The notes under the pieces were generated by a model, which saw nothing but the letters and a program-made list of their open reading frames with translations, had not been told where the DNA came from and did not search any database. A program made the position numbers and the translations under genes. Below are positions 8,423 to 17,065 of a stretch of DNA of 64,000 nt, piece by piece (within the stretch, counting starts at the first letter, position 1; every line of letters starts with the position of its first letter). Source of the DNA: Albibacillus kandeliae. GTDB taxonomy: Bacteria > Pseudomonadota > Alphaproteobacteria > Rhodobacterales > Rhodobacteraceae. The DNA is taken from positions 248,001 to 312,000 of the forward strand of contig NZ_QEHM01000009.1 in assembly GCF_003116585.1 (NCBI RefSeq), written 5' to 3'.

Positions 8423-9034
8423 ATGGCACAGCAAAAGAACGAGATCAGCGGCTGGCTGAAACAGACCCTCGAACTGGGGCCGACGCTGGTTTTCTTCCTG
8501 CTCTACCTCAAGCTCAAGGAATCGACCTTTGTCTTCGGGGGCGCGGAATACTCCGGCTTCATCGTCGCCACGGTCGCCTTCGTGCCGATCCTGCTGATCG
8601 CGATGGGCATCCTCTGGCGGCTGACCGGCCACCTCTCGCGGATGCAGATCTTCACCGCCGTCATGGTGATCTTCTTCGGTGGCCTCACCGCGTGGTTCAA
8701 CGACGAACGCTTCTTCAAGATGAAGACCACCATCGTCTACGGGCTCTTCGCCGTGATCCTCGGCGTCGGCCTTCTCCAGAAGCGGTCCTACCTCGAATTC
8801 GTCATGGGAGAGTTCCTGCCGATGGAAGACGCGGGCTGGATGATCCTCACCAAGCGGCTGTGCCTTGCCTTCATCGTGCTCGCCGTCGCGAACGAACTGG
8901 TCTGGCGCTTCCTCTCCACCGACCTCTGGGTCAAGATCGAGACCTTCGGCTTCCCCATCGCGCTCTTCGGCTTCCTGTGGTGGCAGATCATGGACCTGCA
9001 AAAATACATGATCGACCCCGACAAGGAAGCGTGA
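8423..9034 (+). CDS. yciB: YciB/IspZ intracellular septation protein A
   Basis: A 203-residue inner-membrane protein with five or six hydrophobic helices and the YciB pattern: LELGPTLVFFLLY at the start, KMKTTIVYGLFA in the middle and NELVWRFLSTDLWVKIETFG near the end. In E. coli YciB interacts with the elongation and division machinery and affects envelope integrity and septation. The start ATG at 8423 follows GGAGCC. It sits 8 bp behind the EamA gene. A GC-rich hairpin follows the stop. Confidence 0.92.
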   Translation: MAQQKNEISGWLKQTLELGPTLVFFLLYLKLKESTFVFGGAEYSGFIVATVAFVPILLIAMGILWRLTGHLSRMQIFTAVMVIFFGGLTAWFNDERFFKMKTTIVYGLFAVILGVGLLQKRSYLEFVMGEFLPMEDAGWMILTKRLCLAFIVLAVANELVWRFLSTDLWVKIETFGFPIALFGFLWWQIMDLQKYMIDPDKEA

Positions 9035-9040
9035 ACCTTT

Positions 9041-9065
9041 GCAGGCCGGGCACCGTGCGGCCTGC
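9041..9065 (+). terminator. probable terminator hairpin after yciB
   Basis: GCAGGCCG and CGGCCTGC form an 8-bp stem around nine bases, six bases after the yciB stop codon. Only a weak T-containing tail (TAACATCTTGT) follows, so efficiency is uncertain. Confidence 0.5.
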
Positions 9066-9168
9066 TAACATCTTGTAAAACGTCGCAAAAACGGAATGTT
9101 TCGCGCGCGAAGCAAATTCCGGACAAGCGCTTGGAATCGTTGGGGCGCGACTCCGGGCAAGGGCGCAT

Positions 9169-9978
9169 TCAGCGCACCCGGGCCTGCAGAAGATAAGACC
9201 GCTGGGGCACCACGAGGCCCGTGCCGCTGCGATAGTCCGACAGGTCCCGCAGGGTGTCGGCCACGATCTGCCGCATGACGGCCTCGCCCCGGGCCTCGAC
9301 GGCTGGGCCCACCGGGTTGGCCAGTATCTCCCTCGGGATCGCGGTTTCCGCCTCCGCGATATGCCGGTCGACGGAAAGCTCAGAAACCGCGATATCGGTG
9401 CACCCGAATTCCGCCATAGCACTGGCAAGCCGGTCATCTCCGTCAAAGGCGAAAGGTGCCAGCGAGCGGCGGCCGGTTTCTTCCGACACATGACGGCCGA
9501 GCGCATCGGCCAATGCCGCAAAGAACGGGCTGACCCCGGCCCAGACCGTCAGCACGATCCGGCCCCCGGGCCGGACCACGCGGCAGATCTCCTGCAGCGC
9601 AGCCAGCGGGTCCGGGAAGAACTGGATGCCCTGCTGACAGATCGCGAGCGTGAAGGCGTCGTCGGGAAAGGGCAGGGCAGTGACATCGGCGACCTGCCAC
9701 TCGCAACTCCGCGCCTCCTCTTCGGGCAGCGCCCGCGCGGTGGCGACCATGCCGTCGTTCAGATCGGCGCCCACGATACGCGGGCCGGGGCCCAGACGCC
9801 TGCGGGCCAGACGGGCCACGATCCCGGTGCCGCAGGCCACATCAAGGATCGTGTCGTCGCGCGTAGGCTTGATGGCATCCAGAGTCGCCGCAGCGAGCGG
9901 CGCAAAGATCGCCGGCACCTTCTGCGCTTCGTAGAGGGCGGCGGCACGTCCCGCCAGCTGATACGTCTCCTGAGACAT
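9169..9978 (-). CDS. class I SAM-dependent methyltransferase
   Basis: A 269-residue Rossmann-fold methyltransferase. Motif I is LDVACGTG (about 45-52), followed by GADLNDGMVATAR, which binds the ribose of SAM, VADVTALPFPDDAF (motif II region), and VRPGGRIVLTVW (motif IV/post-II). This is the Methyltransf_11/UbiE-like layout acting on small molecules. The ATG at 9978 (MSQETYQL) was chosen because that is where family similarity begins; the frame stays open upstream to 10107, across the terminator of the next gene. The acceptor substrate cannot be told. The segment after about 170 is less conserved and may shape the substrate pocket. Confidence 0.82.
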   Translation of the reverse strand: MSQETYQLAGRAAALYEAQKVPAIFAPLAAATLDAIKPTRDDTILDVACGTGIVARLARRRLGPGPRIVGADLNDGMVATARALPEEEARSCEWQVADVTALPFPDDAFTLAICQQGIQFFPDPLAALQEICRVVRPGGRIVLTVWAGVSPFFAALADALGRHVSEETGRRSLAPFAFDGDDRLASAMAEFGCTDIAVSELSVDRHIAEAETAIPREILANPVGPAVEARGEAVMRQIVADTLRDLSDYRSGTGLVVPQRSYLLQARVR

Positions 9979-10080
9979 GGCGCGCCCCGCCGCATGACCC
10001 CGTGACTGCAAGAACTCTGCCAGCTTTCCCGCCGTTGTGCCAGCCCGTCGCCACTGTGAGCCGATCGCCCGGCCAAAAGA

Positions 10081-10103
10081 AAACCCCGCGCGAGGCGGGG
10101 TTT
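10081..10103 (-). terminator. intrinsic terminator of the SPOR/pseudoprotease gene
   Basis: AAACCCCGC and GCGGGGTTT pair around a five-base loop. Read on the minus strand the stem is followed by TCTTTT, a U-rich tail. It lies 27 bp after the stop at 10130. Confidence 0.8.
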
Positions 10104-10129
10104 CCAAAGGGGTCTACCAGAACGGGCGA

Positions 10130-11944
10130 TCAGTCCCAGCAGCTCACCAGCACGGTCATGCCGCTGGCCAGCCGGTTCATCTCGTCCGGCGGGATGGTGC
10201 CACGGCCGGTGCTGTCTTCGGGGGCGAGGCCCGCCCGCTGGAGAACGCCGCGCAGGGCGGCGGAATCGGCGGCGAGGCTCACGTTCTCGGGCAGCTGGCG
10301 GTTGCCACCCGGCGGCGGCAGCAGCATCCCGACGACGCCGCCGCTCAGGTCGATGACCGGACCGCCCGCGTCGCCCGGCAGGGCGTTCAGGGCAAGGCGC
10401 TGCACATCCGGCTCGCCGGACAGGCCCTTGATATCGGCCAGCGTGCCGAAGGTCAGGGTCGGCGCGCCGAGCACGCCCTCGTAGGAGTAGCCCGAGACGG
10501 TGATGTCCGACTGCAGGCGCGGAGCACCCTCGCTGAACCGTGCCACCGAGATCGGCGCCAGCGGGTCGGTCGGGCGCAGCACGCTCACGCCAAGCGCGTC
10601 ATCGGTCGCCACCACCTGAGCCTGATGGTCATGGTCGATGGTGATGCGGGTGCAGTTCTGCACCGCTTCGGCGGTGGTGACGATGGAGCCCTTCGGGTCC
10701 ACGTAGAACCCGGTCCGAGACAGGCGCGGGCGGCGCACTTCGAGGCCCGAGACGAGGTCGATGTTCTGCTCGGTATCTGCGCCGGCCGCCGGGTCGAGAA
10801 CGCCGTCGGTCCGGGCGAAGGAGGCCCTCATCGCCGCCAGCACCCGGGTGCGCCGGGCCTCGTCACCGATCGGCCAGATCAGGGTAAAGCCCTTGATCTG
10901 CCCACCTTGGAGCTCGGCCTGCGTGTAGGACACGATCTGCGCGTTCTGCCCCGCAAGGGTAAAGCTGTTGCTGCCACGCTCGCGCGGGCCGTTCAGCGGC
11001 ACGATCTCGAGCGTCTGCATGATGTCGTAGAGCCCGAACAGCGTGGCCTGATCCCCCGGTTGCGAGATCAGCAGCACCCGTGCGCCAAGGTCGCCGGTGG
11101 CGTCGAAATGGGCAAACGGCGGCTCGTAGCGCGAGAAGGCGACTTCCTTCAGCGGCAGGTCCATGCGGATGCCGGCCTTGGCGTCGGTATAGGGCGCCAT
11201 GCCGACCGAGATCAGCGGTGCGTTGTACTGGTCCATGAGCAGCTTGCGCTGGCCACGGGTCAGCACGCCGGTCGCATCGAAGCCGTTGGCGAACTGCCAG
11301 TTGCCCATCGAGTTGCGGGTGCCAGCTCCAAAGGCGCCGTCGATGCCCGAATCGTAGAACCCAGCGGCCTGCAGCGCGACCTGGATGCCCATCCGCTCTT
11401 CCACGGTCAGCAGGCGTTCGCTGGCGCGGGCCTCGGCGGGGGTCTCGTCGGGTTCCTGGATCACCGGCTGGGTCGCCGGGGTGTCGGCGACCGCGACGGT
11501 GGTGGTGTCGTTCGTCGGGGTCTCGGCGGGCGTCGCCTCGGGCGCGGCGGCCTGATCCTCGGCGGGCTGCGCCAGCGGCGAGGTCACGGCGCCGGTGTTC
11601 AGCACGTCCGCCCCGACGGGCCAGTACTGCTGACCGAAGTTACGGCTGTAGGCCAGAAAACTGTCCTGCGGGATCTGCCGGCCGGCGCGGTAGACCTGCA
11701 GCACGCGCTCGGCGTCCGGCCGGGTGTAGGGCCCGAGGACGATGGCGTACCAGTTCCCGTCCAGCGCGAACCCGTTCACGTCATCGAGGGTACCTGCATA
11801 GAGCCGGGCCCGGTCCTGCGCCACGCGCAGCGAGGGATGCGCCTCGATCTGGACCCAGGCCAGGTCGTCGCCGGCCTGTTGCGCCACGGCGGGCCCGGTG
11901 AAAAATGAAATCGCCAAAACGAACGCGACCAGCCAGCTCTTCAT
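10130..11944 (-). CDS. secreted SPOR / peptidoglycan-binding protein with a catalytically dead trypsin-like domain
   Basis: A 604-residue exported protein. Residues 1-21 are a Sec signal peptide ending AVAQ. Residues 27-110 resemble a SPOR-like fold (WVQIEAHPS ... WYAIVLGPYTRPDAERVL). Residues 118-172 are an Ala/Pro/Thr linker. Residues 178-240 are a PG_binding_1 module (GIQVALQAAGFYDSGIDGAFG). Residues 400-545 follow the S1/S1C trypsin-like fold. In that domain the His motif TNAHVV reads TTAEAV (Glu426 at the His position) and the Ser motif GNSGGP reads GDAGGP (Ala526 at the Ser position), while the Asp-type strand DDAL (448-451) is kept. So the fold is there but proteolysis is unlikely. It is divergent from glyQ. 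Confidence 0.82.
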   Translation of the reverse strand: MKSWLVAFVLAISFFTGPAVAQQAGDDLAWVQIEAHPSLRVAQDRARLYAGTLDDVNGFALDGNWYAIVLGPYTRPDAERVLQVYRAGRQIPQDSFLAYSRNFGQQYWPVGADVLNTGAVTSPLAQPAEDQAAAPEATPAETPTNDTTTVAVADTPATQPVIQEPDETPAEARASERLLTVEERMGIQVALQAAGFYDSGIDGAFGAGTRNSMGNWQFANGFDATGVLTRGQRKLLMDQYNAPLISVGMAPYTDAKAGIRMDLPLKEVAFSRYEPPFAHFDATGDLGARVLLISQPGDQATLFGLYDIMQTLEIVPLNGPRERGSNSFTLAGQNAQIVSYTQAELQGGQIKGFTLIWPIGDEARRTRVLAAMRASFARTDGVLDPAAGADTEQNIDLVSGLEVRRPRLSRTGFYVDPKGSIVTTAEAVQNCTRITIDHDHQAQVVATDDALGVSVLRPTDPLAPISVARFSEGAPRLQSDITVSGYSYEGVLGAPTLTFGTLADIKGLSGEPDVQRLALNALPGDAGGPVIDLSGGVVGMLLPPPGGNRQLPENVSLAADSAALRGVLQRAGLAPEDSTGRGTIPPDEMNRLASGMTVLVSCWD

Positions 11945-12139
11945 TGTGCCTCTTTAACCCTGAAATGAGGAAATTTGCCGCAGATAAGCAGGAAGAGGGG
12001 GTAAAATCCATGCCCCAAAGGCAGGTTTTGAACGCATTGTGTGCCGTTGACCCCACAGTGCGGCGGTCGTAGGTAGGGGCCGAGATTTCGCCCCGCCCCG
12101 GCAGGGCCGCCGCAGCACCCGAGATGGGCAGGACAGGAC

Positions 12140-13093
12140 ATGACCAAGAGCGACAGCGCCCCGCGTTCCTTCCAGGAGATCATCCTGAGGCTCCAGACCT
12201 ACTGGGCAAGCAAAGGTTGTGCGATCCTGCAGCCTTACGACATGGAAGTCGGGGCAGGGACCTTCCACCCGGCGACGACACTGCGCAGCCTCGGCTCGAC
12301 GCCCTGGGCCGCCGCCTACGTGCAGCCGTCGCGCCGCCCGACCGACGGGCGCTACGGCGAGAACCCGAACCGGCTGCAGCACTACTACCAGTACCAGGTG
12401 CTGATCAAACCGAGCCCGCCCGACCTGCAGGAGCTGTACCTCGGCTCGCTCGAGGCCATCGGGATCGACATGGAGCTGCATGACATCCGCTTTGTCGAGG
12501 ACGACTGGGAAAGCCCGACGCTGGGCGCCTGGGGCCTTGGCTGGGAAGTCTGGTGCGACGGCATGGAAGTCAGCCAGTTCACCTATTTCCAGCAGGTCGG
12601 CGGCCACGACTGCCACCCGGTCTCGGGCGAACTGACCTATGGCCTCGAACGCCTCGCCATGTACGTGCTCGGGATCGAGCACGTGATGGACATGCCGTTC
12701 AACGACCCGCAGGCGCCGATCTCGCTGACCTATGGCGACGTGTTCAAGCAGACCGAGGAAGAATACGCGCGCTGGAATTTCGACGTTGCCAATACCGAGA
12801 TGCTGCTGCGCCACTTCGTCGAGGCCGAGGAAGAGTGCCAGGCGATCCTCGCGCAGGGCGCCGAGGACCCCAAGACCGGCAAGCGCATCGTCATGGCGCA
12901 CCCCGCCTATGACCAGTGCATCAAGGCGAGCCACATCTTCAACCTGCTGGATGCGCGCGGCGTGATCTCGGTGACCGAGCGCCAGGCCTACATCGGCCGG
13001 GTCCGGGCGCTGGCCAAGCAATGCGCCGATGCCTTCGTGCAGACCAAGGCCGGTGGCTGGACGCCCGCGCAGGACGTCGCGGCGGCGCAATGA
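12140..13093 (+). CDS. glyQ: glycine--tRNA ligase alpha subunit
   Basis: The alpha chain of the alpha2-beta2 glycyl-tRNA synthetase, a class II enzyme that forms glycyl-adenylate and charges tRNA-Gly. It has 317 residues, in the normal range. Diagnostic stretches are [56 protein letters not shown] (motif 2 region) and [20 protein letters not shown]. It is followed by a DUF6446-like gene with an ATGA overlap, then DUF1206 and glyS. This split arrangement, with glyQ and glyS separated by two small genes, is seen in other Rhodobacterales. Confidence 0.97.
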   Translation: MTKSDSAPRSFQEIILRLQTYWASKGCAILQPYDMEVGAGTFHPATTLRSLGSTPWAAAYVQPSRRPTDGRYGENPNRLQHYYQYQVLIKPSPPDLQELYLGSLEAIGIDMELHDIRFVEDDWESPTLGAWGLGWEVWCDGMEVSQFTYFQQVGGHDCHPVSGELTYGLERLAMYVLGIEHVMDMPFNDPQAPISLTYGDVFKQTEEEYARWNFDVANTEMLLRHFVEAEEECQAILAQGAEDPKTGKRIVMAHPAYDQCIKASHIFNLLDARGVISVTERQAYIGRVRALAKQCADAFVQTKAGGWTPAQDVAAAQ

Positions 13094-13620
13094 CCGGCAA
13101 GCTCCTGGTAGGAATCATCGTGCTATCGGCCATCATCGCGGGCGGCGCGCTCTACTACCTGCAGGTCTACGGCTATTACACCGAGGTCGCGGCGGCGCCG
13201 GGCGAGGACGTGGAACTGGTCTCGCTGGCCAGCGGCGCGCCGGAGCCGATCCTCTACGAGAACTTCCGCGCCATCGACGCCGACAGCTCTCCGATCCGCT
13301 ACCGCGCCTGTTTCGACACCTCCATGAGCCTCGCCATGCTGACCGAGACTTACGAGATGGTCGAGGGCATCGAGCCGCGCAACGCCCCGGGCTGGTTCGA
13401 CTGTTTCGACGCGGGACAGATCGAGGCGCAACTGGAGGCGGGCACCGCGCTGACCTTCCTCGGGCAGAAGAACGTGCACTACGGGGTGGACCGCATCGTC
13501 GCCATCACCGAGGACGGGCACGGCTATGTCTGGCACGAGCTGAACGACTGCGGCGAGAAGAACTACGAAGGCACGGTGGTCGGCGAGGACTGCCCGCCGC
13601 ACGAGGCGGCGACGCAGTAG
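13090..13620 (+). CDS. DUF6446-like membrane-anchored protein
   Basis: A 176-residue protein with one N-terminal hydrophobic helix (residues 4-24, [20 protein letters not shown]) and a soluble remainder, so probably anchored in the inner membrane facing the periplasm. The soluble part has conserved-looking blocks [19 protein letters not shown] and [11 protein letters not shown] with several cysteines. From its place between glyQ and glyS I assign it to the DUF6446 family; the family number is from memory, the function unknown. The ATG overlaps the glyQ stop by 4 bp, so translation is coupled. Confidence 0.78.
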   Translation: MTGKLLVGIIVLSAIIAGGALYYLQVYGYYTEVAAAPGEDVELVSLASGAPEPILYENFRAIDADSSPIRYRACFDTSMSLAMLTETYEMVEGIEPRNAPGWFDCFDAGQIEAQLEAGTALTFLGQKNVHYGVDRIVAITEDGHGYVWHELNDCGEKNYEGTVVGEDCPPHEAATQ

Positions 13621-13640
13621 CGCCCTGACCCGGCCGCGGG

Positions 13641-13680
13641 GCGAGGGGCCAGCCCCTCGCGCTCCCCGGGATATTTGACC
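13641..13680 (+). repeat. intergenic repeat, copy 1 (hairpin plus GGGATATTTGACC tail)
   Basis: GCGAGGGG-CCAG-CCCCTCGC is a perfect 8-bp hairpin, followed by GCTCCCCGGGATATTTGACC. The first 36 bases recur exactly at 16919-16954. It lies 20 bp after the DUF6446-like stop and may also act as a terminator or RNA-stability element. Confidence 0.75.
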
Positions 13681-13791
13681 CCCAAAGAAGTCCGGAACGG
13701 GCCGCCCCGAGGGTGGTTCGGGGGCAAGATCGCCGTTCGAGGGAACCTTTCGGCCGTTTCGGGCGCTTTTCCCGCAACAGGAGGAAGCGCC

Positions 13792-14649
13792 ATGGCACTG
13801 TCCACGTCACCGTCATCGCCGCCGGCACTGGTCGTCCCGGCCATGCGGCTGGGGTATTTCGCCCGCGGCGTCACCTACCTGATCATCGGGGCGCTGGCGC
13901 TGCTGGCCGCCTGGACCGGCCGCGAGGCGGAGGGCACCCGGGAGGCGCTCGAAACCCTGCGGGGCTATCCCTGGGGCGAGATCATGCTCTGGGCGCTGGC
14001 GGTCGGGTTCCTGGCCTATGCGGCCTGGCGCGGTCTCGCGGCCTGGTACGATCTGGAAAACCACGGCGCGGGGCTGAAAGGGACGGTGGCGCGGGTCGGA
14101 CTGCTGGTGTCGGCGCTGATCCACCTCGGGCTGATGGTCTCTGCCGCGCGGGTGGCGATGGGGGCGGGCGGCGGCGAGGATGGGGAGAAGCCGCGCTCGG
14201 CGGCGTCCTGGCTGCTGACCCTGCCCTATGGCGGCTGGATCATCGTGGGGATCGGTGCCGTCGTGGTCGGCGCGGGTGTCTACCAGGGCTACAAGGGGCT
14301 GTCCGGCAAGTACAAGCGGCACCTGCGCCTGACCCCGTGGACCGAGCGGCTGGAGCCGGTGGCTAAGGCGGGGCTGCTGGCCAAGGGGGTGATCCTCGGA
14401 CTGGTCGGCGGCTTCTTCGTCTATGCCGGGCTGACCGCCGATCCCGATCACGCGGGCGGCATCGGCGAGGCGCTGCAATCGGTGCGCTCGCAGCCCTATG
14501 GCATGGGGCTGCTGACGGTGCTGGCGCTGGGCACCGTCGCCTTTGCGCTGTTCTGCTGGATCGAGGCGATCTATCGCGTGGTGCCGCGCTGTGCCGGGCC
14601 CGACGTGCGGGTGATGACCGGCACGCCGGTGCGGCAGGCGGCAGGCTAG
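13792..14649 (+). CDS. DUF1206 domain membrane protein
   Basis: A 285-residue polytopic inner-membrane protein with three internally similar two-helix units, each opening with a pattern like LGYFARGVTYLIIGALAL, VARVGLLVSALIHLGLMV and VAKAGLLAKGVILGLVG. This triple repeat defines DUF1206. The function is unknown. The ATG at 13792 is chosen because of a near-perfect AGGAGG eight bases upstream; the frame is open further upstream through repeat sequence. It is encoded between the glyQ-DUF6446 pair and glyS. Confidence 0.88.
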   Translation: MALSTSPSSPPALVVPAMRLGYFARGVTYLIIGALALLAAWTGREAEGTREALETLRGYPWGEIMLWALAVGFLAYAAWRGLAAWYDLENHGAGLKGTVARVGLLVSALIHLGLMVSAARVAMGAGGGEDGEKPRSAASWLLTLPYGGWIIVGIGAVVVGAGVYQGYKGLSGKYKRHLRLTPWTERLEPVAKAGLLAKGVILGLVGGFFVYAGLTADPDHAGGIGEALQSVRSQPYGMGLLTVLALGTVAFALFCWIEAIYRVVPRCAGPDVRVMTGTPVRQAAG

Positions 14650-14776
14650 GGCGCGGTTTCGCCGGAACAGCGGCATTTCTTGAGCGATCCGTCTGGACCC
14701 TCCGGCGTCGCTTCGCTATCCAGCGGCGTGATGGACTGCCGCACGGGGCGGCACGCGACGACGGGCAGGGACCGAC

Positions 14777-16873
14777 ATGCCGGATCTTTTGATCGAACTG
14801 TTTTCCGAGGAAATTCCGGCGCGCATGCAGGCGCGCGCGGCGGAGGACCTGAAGGCCCGTGTCACGGATGGCCTTGTCGAGGCCGGTCTGACCTATGCCC
14901 ATGCCGCCGCCTTCTCGACGCCGCGCCGTCTGACGCTGGCGGTGGAGGGGCTGCTGGCCGCCTCGCCGGCGCAGCGCGAGGAGCGCAAGGGGCCGCGCGC
15001 CGATGCGCCGGAGAAGGCCATCGAGGGCTTCCTGCGGGGTGCCGGGCTGACCCGCGACCAGCTGGAGGAGCGTGACACGCCCAAGGGCAAGGTGCTATTC
15101 GCCGTGATCGACAAGCCGGGCCGCGCGGCGGAGGAGATCATCGCCGAAGTGCTGGAAGCCACCATCCGCAATTTCCCCTGGCCGAAGTCGATGCGCTGGG
15201 GCAGTGGCAGCCTGCGCTGGGTGCGGCCGCTGCATTCGATCCTCTGCATCCTGACCGACGAGACCGGCGCCCGCGTGGTGCCGATGGACGTCGACGGGAT
15301 TCCCTCGGGGGACACCACCGAGGGCCACCGCTTCATGAGCCGGGGCCGGTTCTTCGTCACCTCCTTCGAGGATTACGAAGCCAAGCTGAAGCGCGCCTTC
15401 GTGGTGCTGAACCCGGGTGAGCGGGCGCAGCACATCTGGTCGGACGCCGAGAACCGCGCCTTTGCGGCGGGCATGGAACTGGTCGAGGACGGCGGGCTGC
15501 TGAACGAGGTCTCGGGGCTGGTTGAATGGCCGGTGGTGCTGATGGGCGATATCGGGGCCGACTTCCTCGACCTGCCGCCGGAAGTCCTGCAGACCTCGAT
15601 GCGCGAGCACCAGAAGTTCTTCTCGGTGAAGCACCGCAAGACCGGGCGGATCGAGAAATTCGTGACCGTCGCCAACCGCGAGACCGCGGACAATGGCGCG
15701 ACCATCCTCGCCGGGAACCAGAAGGTGCTGGCGGCGCGGCTGTCGGATGCCAAGTTCTTCTGGGAGAACGACCTGCGGGTGGCGAAGTCGGGCCTCTCGG
15801 CCTGGACCGACGCGCTGGAGAACGTGACCTTCCACAACAAGCTGGGAAGCCAGGGCGCGCGCATCGGGCGGATCGCGGCGCTGGCGCGGGAACTGGCGCC
15901 GCTGGTGGGGGCCGACCCGCAGGCCGCCGAGCAGGCGGCGCGGTTTGCCAAGGCCGACCTCAGCTCGGAGATGGTTTACGAATTCCCCGAGCTGCAGGGG
16001 CTGATGGGGCGCTACTACATCGAGGCGGCGGGCCATGCGGCCGAGGTCGCGGCGGTGGCACAGGAGCATTATTCGCCGCTCGGGCCGTCGGACGACGTGC
16101 CGACCGCGCCGCTCTCGGTCGCCGTCGCGCTGGCGGACAAGCTGGATACGCTGACCGGTTTCTGGGCCATCGACGAGAAGCCCACGGGCTCGAAGGACCC
16201 CTTCGCCCTACGCCGCGCGGCGCTGGGGGTGATCCGGCTGGTGCTGGAGAACGGGGTGAAGGCCGACCTGCTGTCGGTTTTCCGGAAGGCGGACCTGCTC
16301 CATGCCGCCGCCGCCGGGGACACCGGACCGCGCGTGGACAGCTACGGGCCGGACCTGCTCTCGTTCCTGCACGACCGCCTGAAGGTCTACCTGCGCGACC
16401 AGGGCATCCGGCATGACGTGATCGACGCCTGCGTCGCGATGGAGGGCAACGACGACCTCGCGCTGCTGGTGCGCCGGGCCGAGGCGTTGGAGGCGGTGCT
16501 GAAGACCGAGGACGGGGTGAACCTGTTGCAGGGCTTCAAGCGGGCCAACAACATCCTGACGCAGGCCGAGGAGAAGGACGGGGTCGAGTATTCCTTTGGC
16601 GCCGACCGCAAGTTCGCCCGCGAGCCCAGCGAGATCGCGCTGTTCGACGCGCTGGAGCAGGGCGAGGGCGCGATCCGGCCGGCGCTGAAGGCGCAGGATT
16701 TCCCCGCCGCGATGGCCGCCATGGCGGCGCTGCGCGGGCCGATCGACGCCTTCTTCGAAGCGGTGAAGATCAACGACGACAACGAGACCATCCGCCGGAA
16801 CCGCCTGAACCTGCTGAGCCAGATCCGCGCGATCTGTTCCAGCGTGGCGGACCTCTCGCGGATCGAGGGCTGA
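14777..16873 (+). CDS. glyS: glycine--tRNA ligase beta subunit
   Basis: The beta chain of the bacterial heterotetrameric glycyl-tRNA synthetase, which provides tRNA recognition and contains HD-type and anticodon-binding domains. 698 residues is normal. It begins with the family opening MPDLLIELFSEEIPARM. Further signatures are KSMRWG, GHRFMS, ETLQT-like PPEVLQTSMREHQKFF, and DKLDTLTGFWAIDEKPTGSKDPFALRR near 450-480. The C-terminus carries the DALR-like helical region. An ATG at 14777 with GGCAGGGA upstream fits. The next gene is a PPDK-like protein after a repeat-containing gap. Confidence 0.97.
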   Translation: MPDLLIELFSEEIPARMQARAAEDLKARVTDGLVEAGLTYAHAAAFSTPRRLTLAVEGLLAASPAQREERKGPRADAPEKAIEGFLRGAGLTRDQLEERDTPKGKVLFAVIDKPGRAAEEIIAEVLEATIRNFPWPKSMRWGSGSLRWVRPLHSILCILTDETGARVVPMDVDGIPSGDTTEGHRFMSRGRFFVTSFEDYEAKLKRAFVVLNPGERAQHIWSDAENRAFAAGMELVEDGGLLNEVSGLVEWPVVLMGDIGADFLDLPPEVLQTSMREHQKFFSVKHRKTGRIEKFVTVANRETADNGATILAGNQKVLAARLSDAKFFWENDLRVAKSGLSAWTDALENVTFHNKLGSQGARIGRIAALARELAPLVGADPQAAEQAARFAKADLSSEMVYEFPELQGLMGRYYIEAAGHAAEVAAVAQEHYSPLGPSDDVPTAPLSVAVALADKLDTLTGFWAIDEKPTGSKDPFALRRAALGVIRLVLENGVKADLLSVFRKADLLHAAAAGDTGPRVDSYGPDLLSFLHDRLKVYLRDQGIRHDVIDACVAMEGNDDLALLVRRAEALEAVLKTEDGVNLLQGFKRANNILTQAEEKDGVEYSFGADRKFAREPSEIALFDALEQGEGAIRPALKAQDFPAAMAAMAALRGPIDAFFEAVKINDDNETIRRNRLNLLSQIRAICSSVADLSRIEG

Positions 16874-16918
16874 GCGGCGCGCGCCGCAGGACCGGCCGCG
16901 CCGGTGGTGCGGTCGGGA

Positions 16919-16959
16919 GCGAGGGGCCAGCCCCTCGCGCTCCCCGGGATATTTTGACC
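16919..16959 (+). repeat. intergenic repeat, copy 2
   Basis: The first 36 bases are identical to 13641-13676, including the GCGAGGGG-CCAG-CCCCTCGC hairpin; the tail has one extra T (GGGATATTTTGACC). It lies 45 bp after the glyS stop. Confidence 0.75.
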
Positions 16960-17065
16960 CGAAGACGCGGGGGCCGCGCGGTACGGGTCGGAGGGCGCCT
17001 TCGCGAGTTCCGCTTGCGCCCGCCGTTCTCCGTCCTATTCTGCGGAGCAGTCGAAAGGTGCTGCA

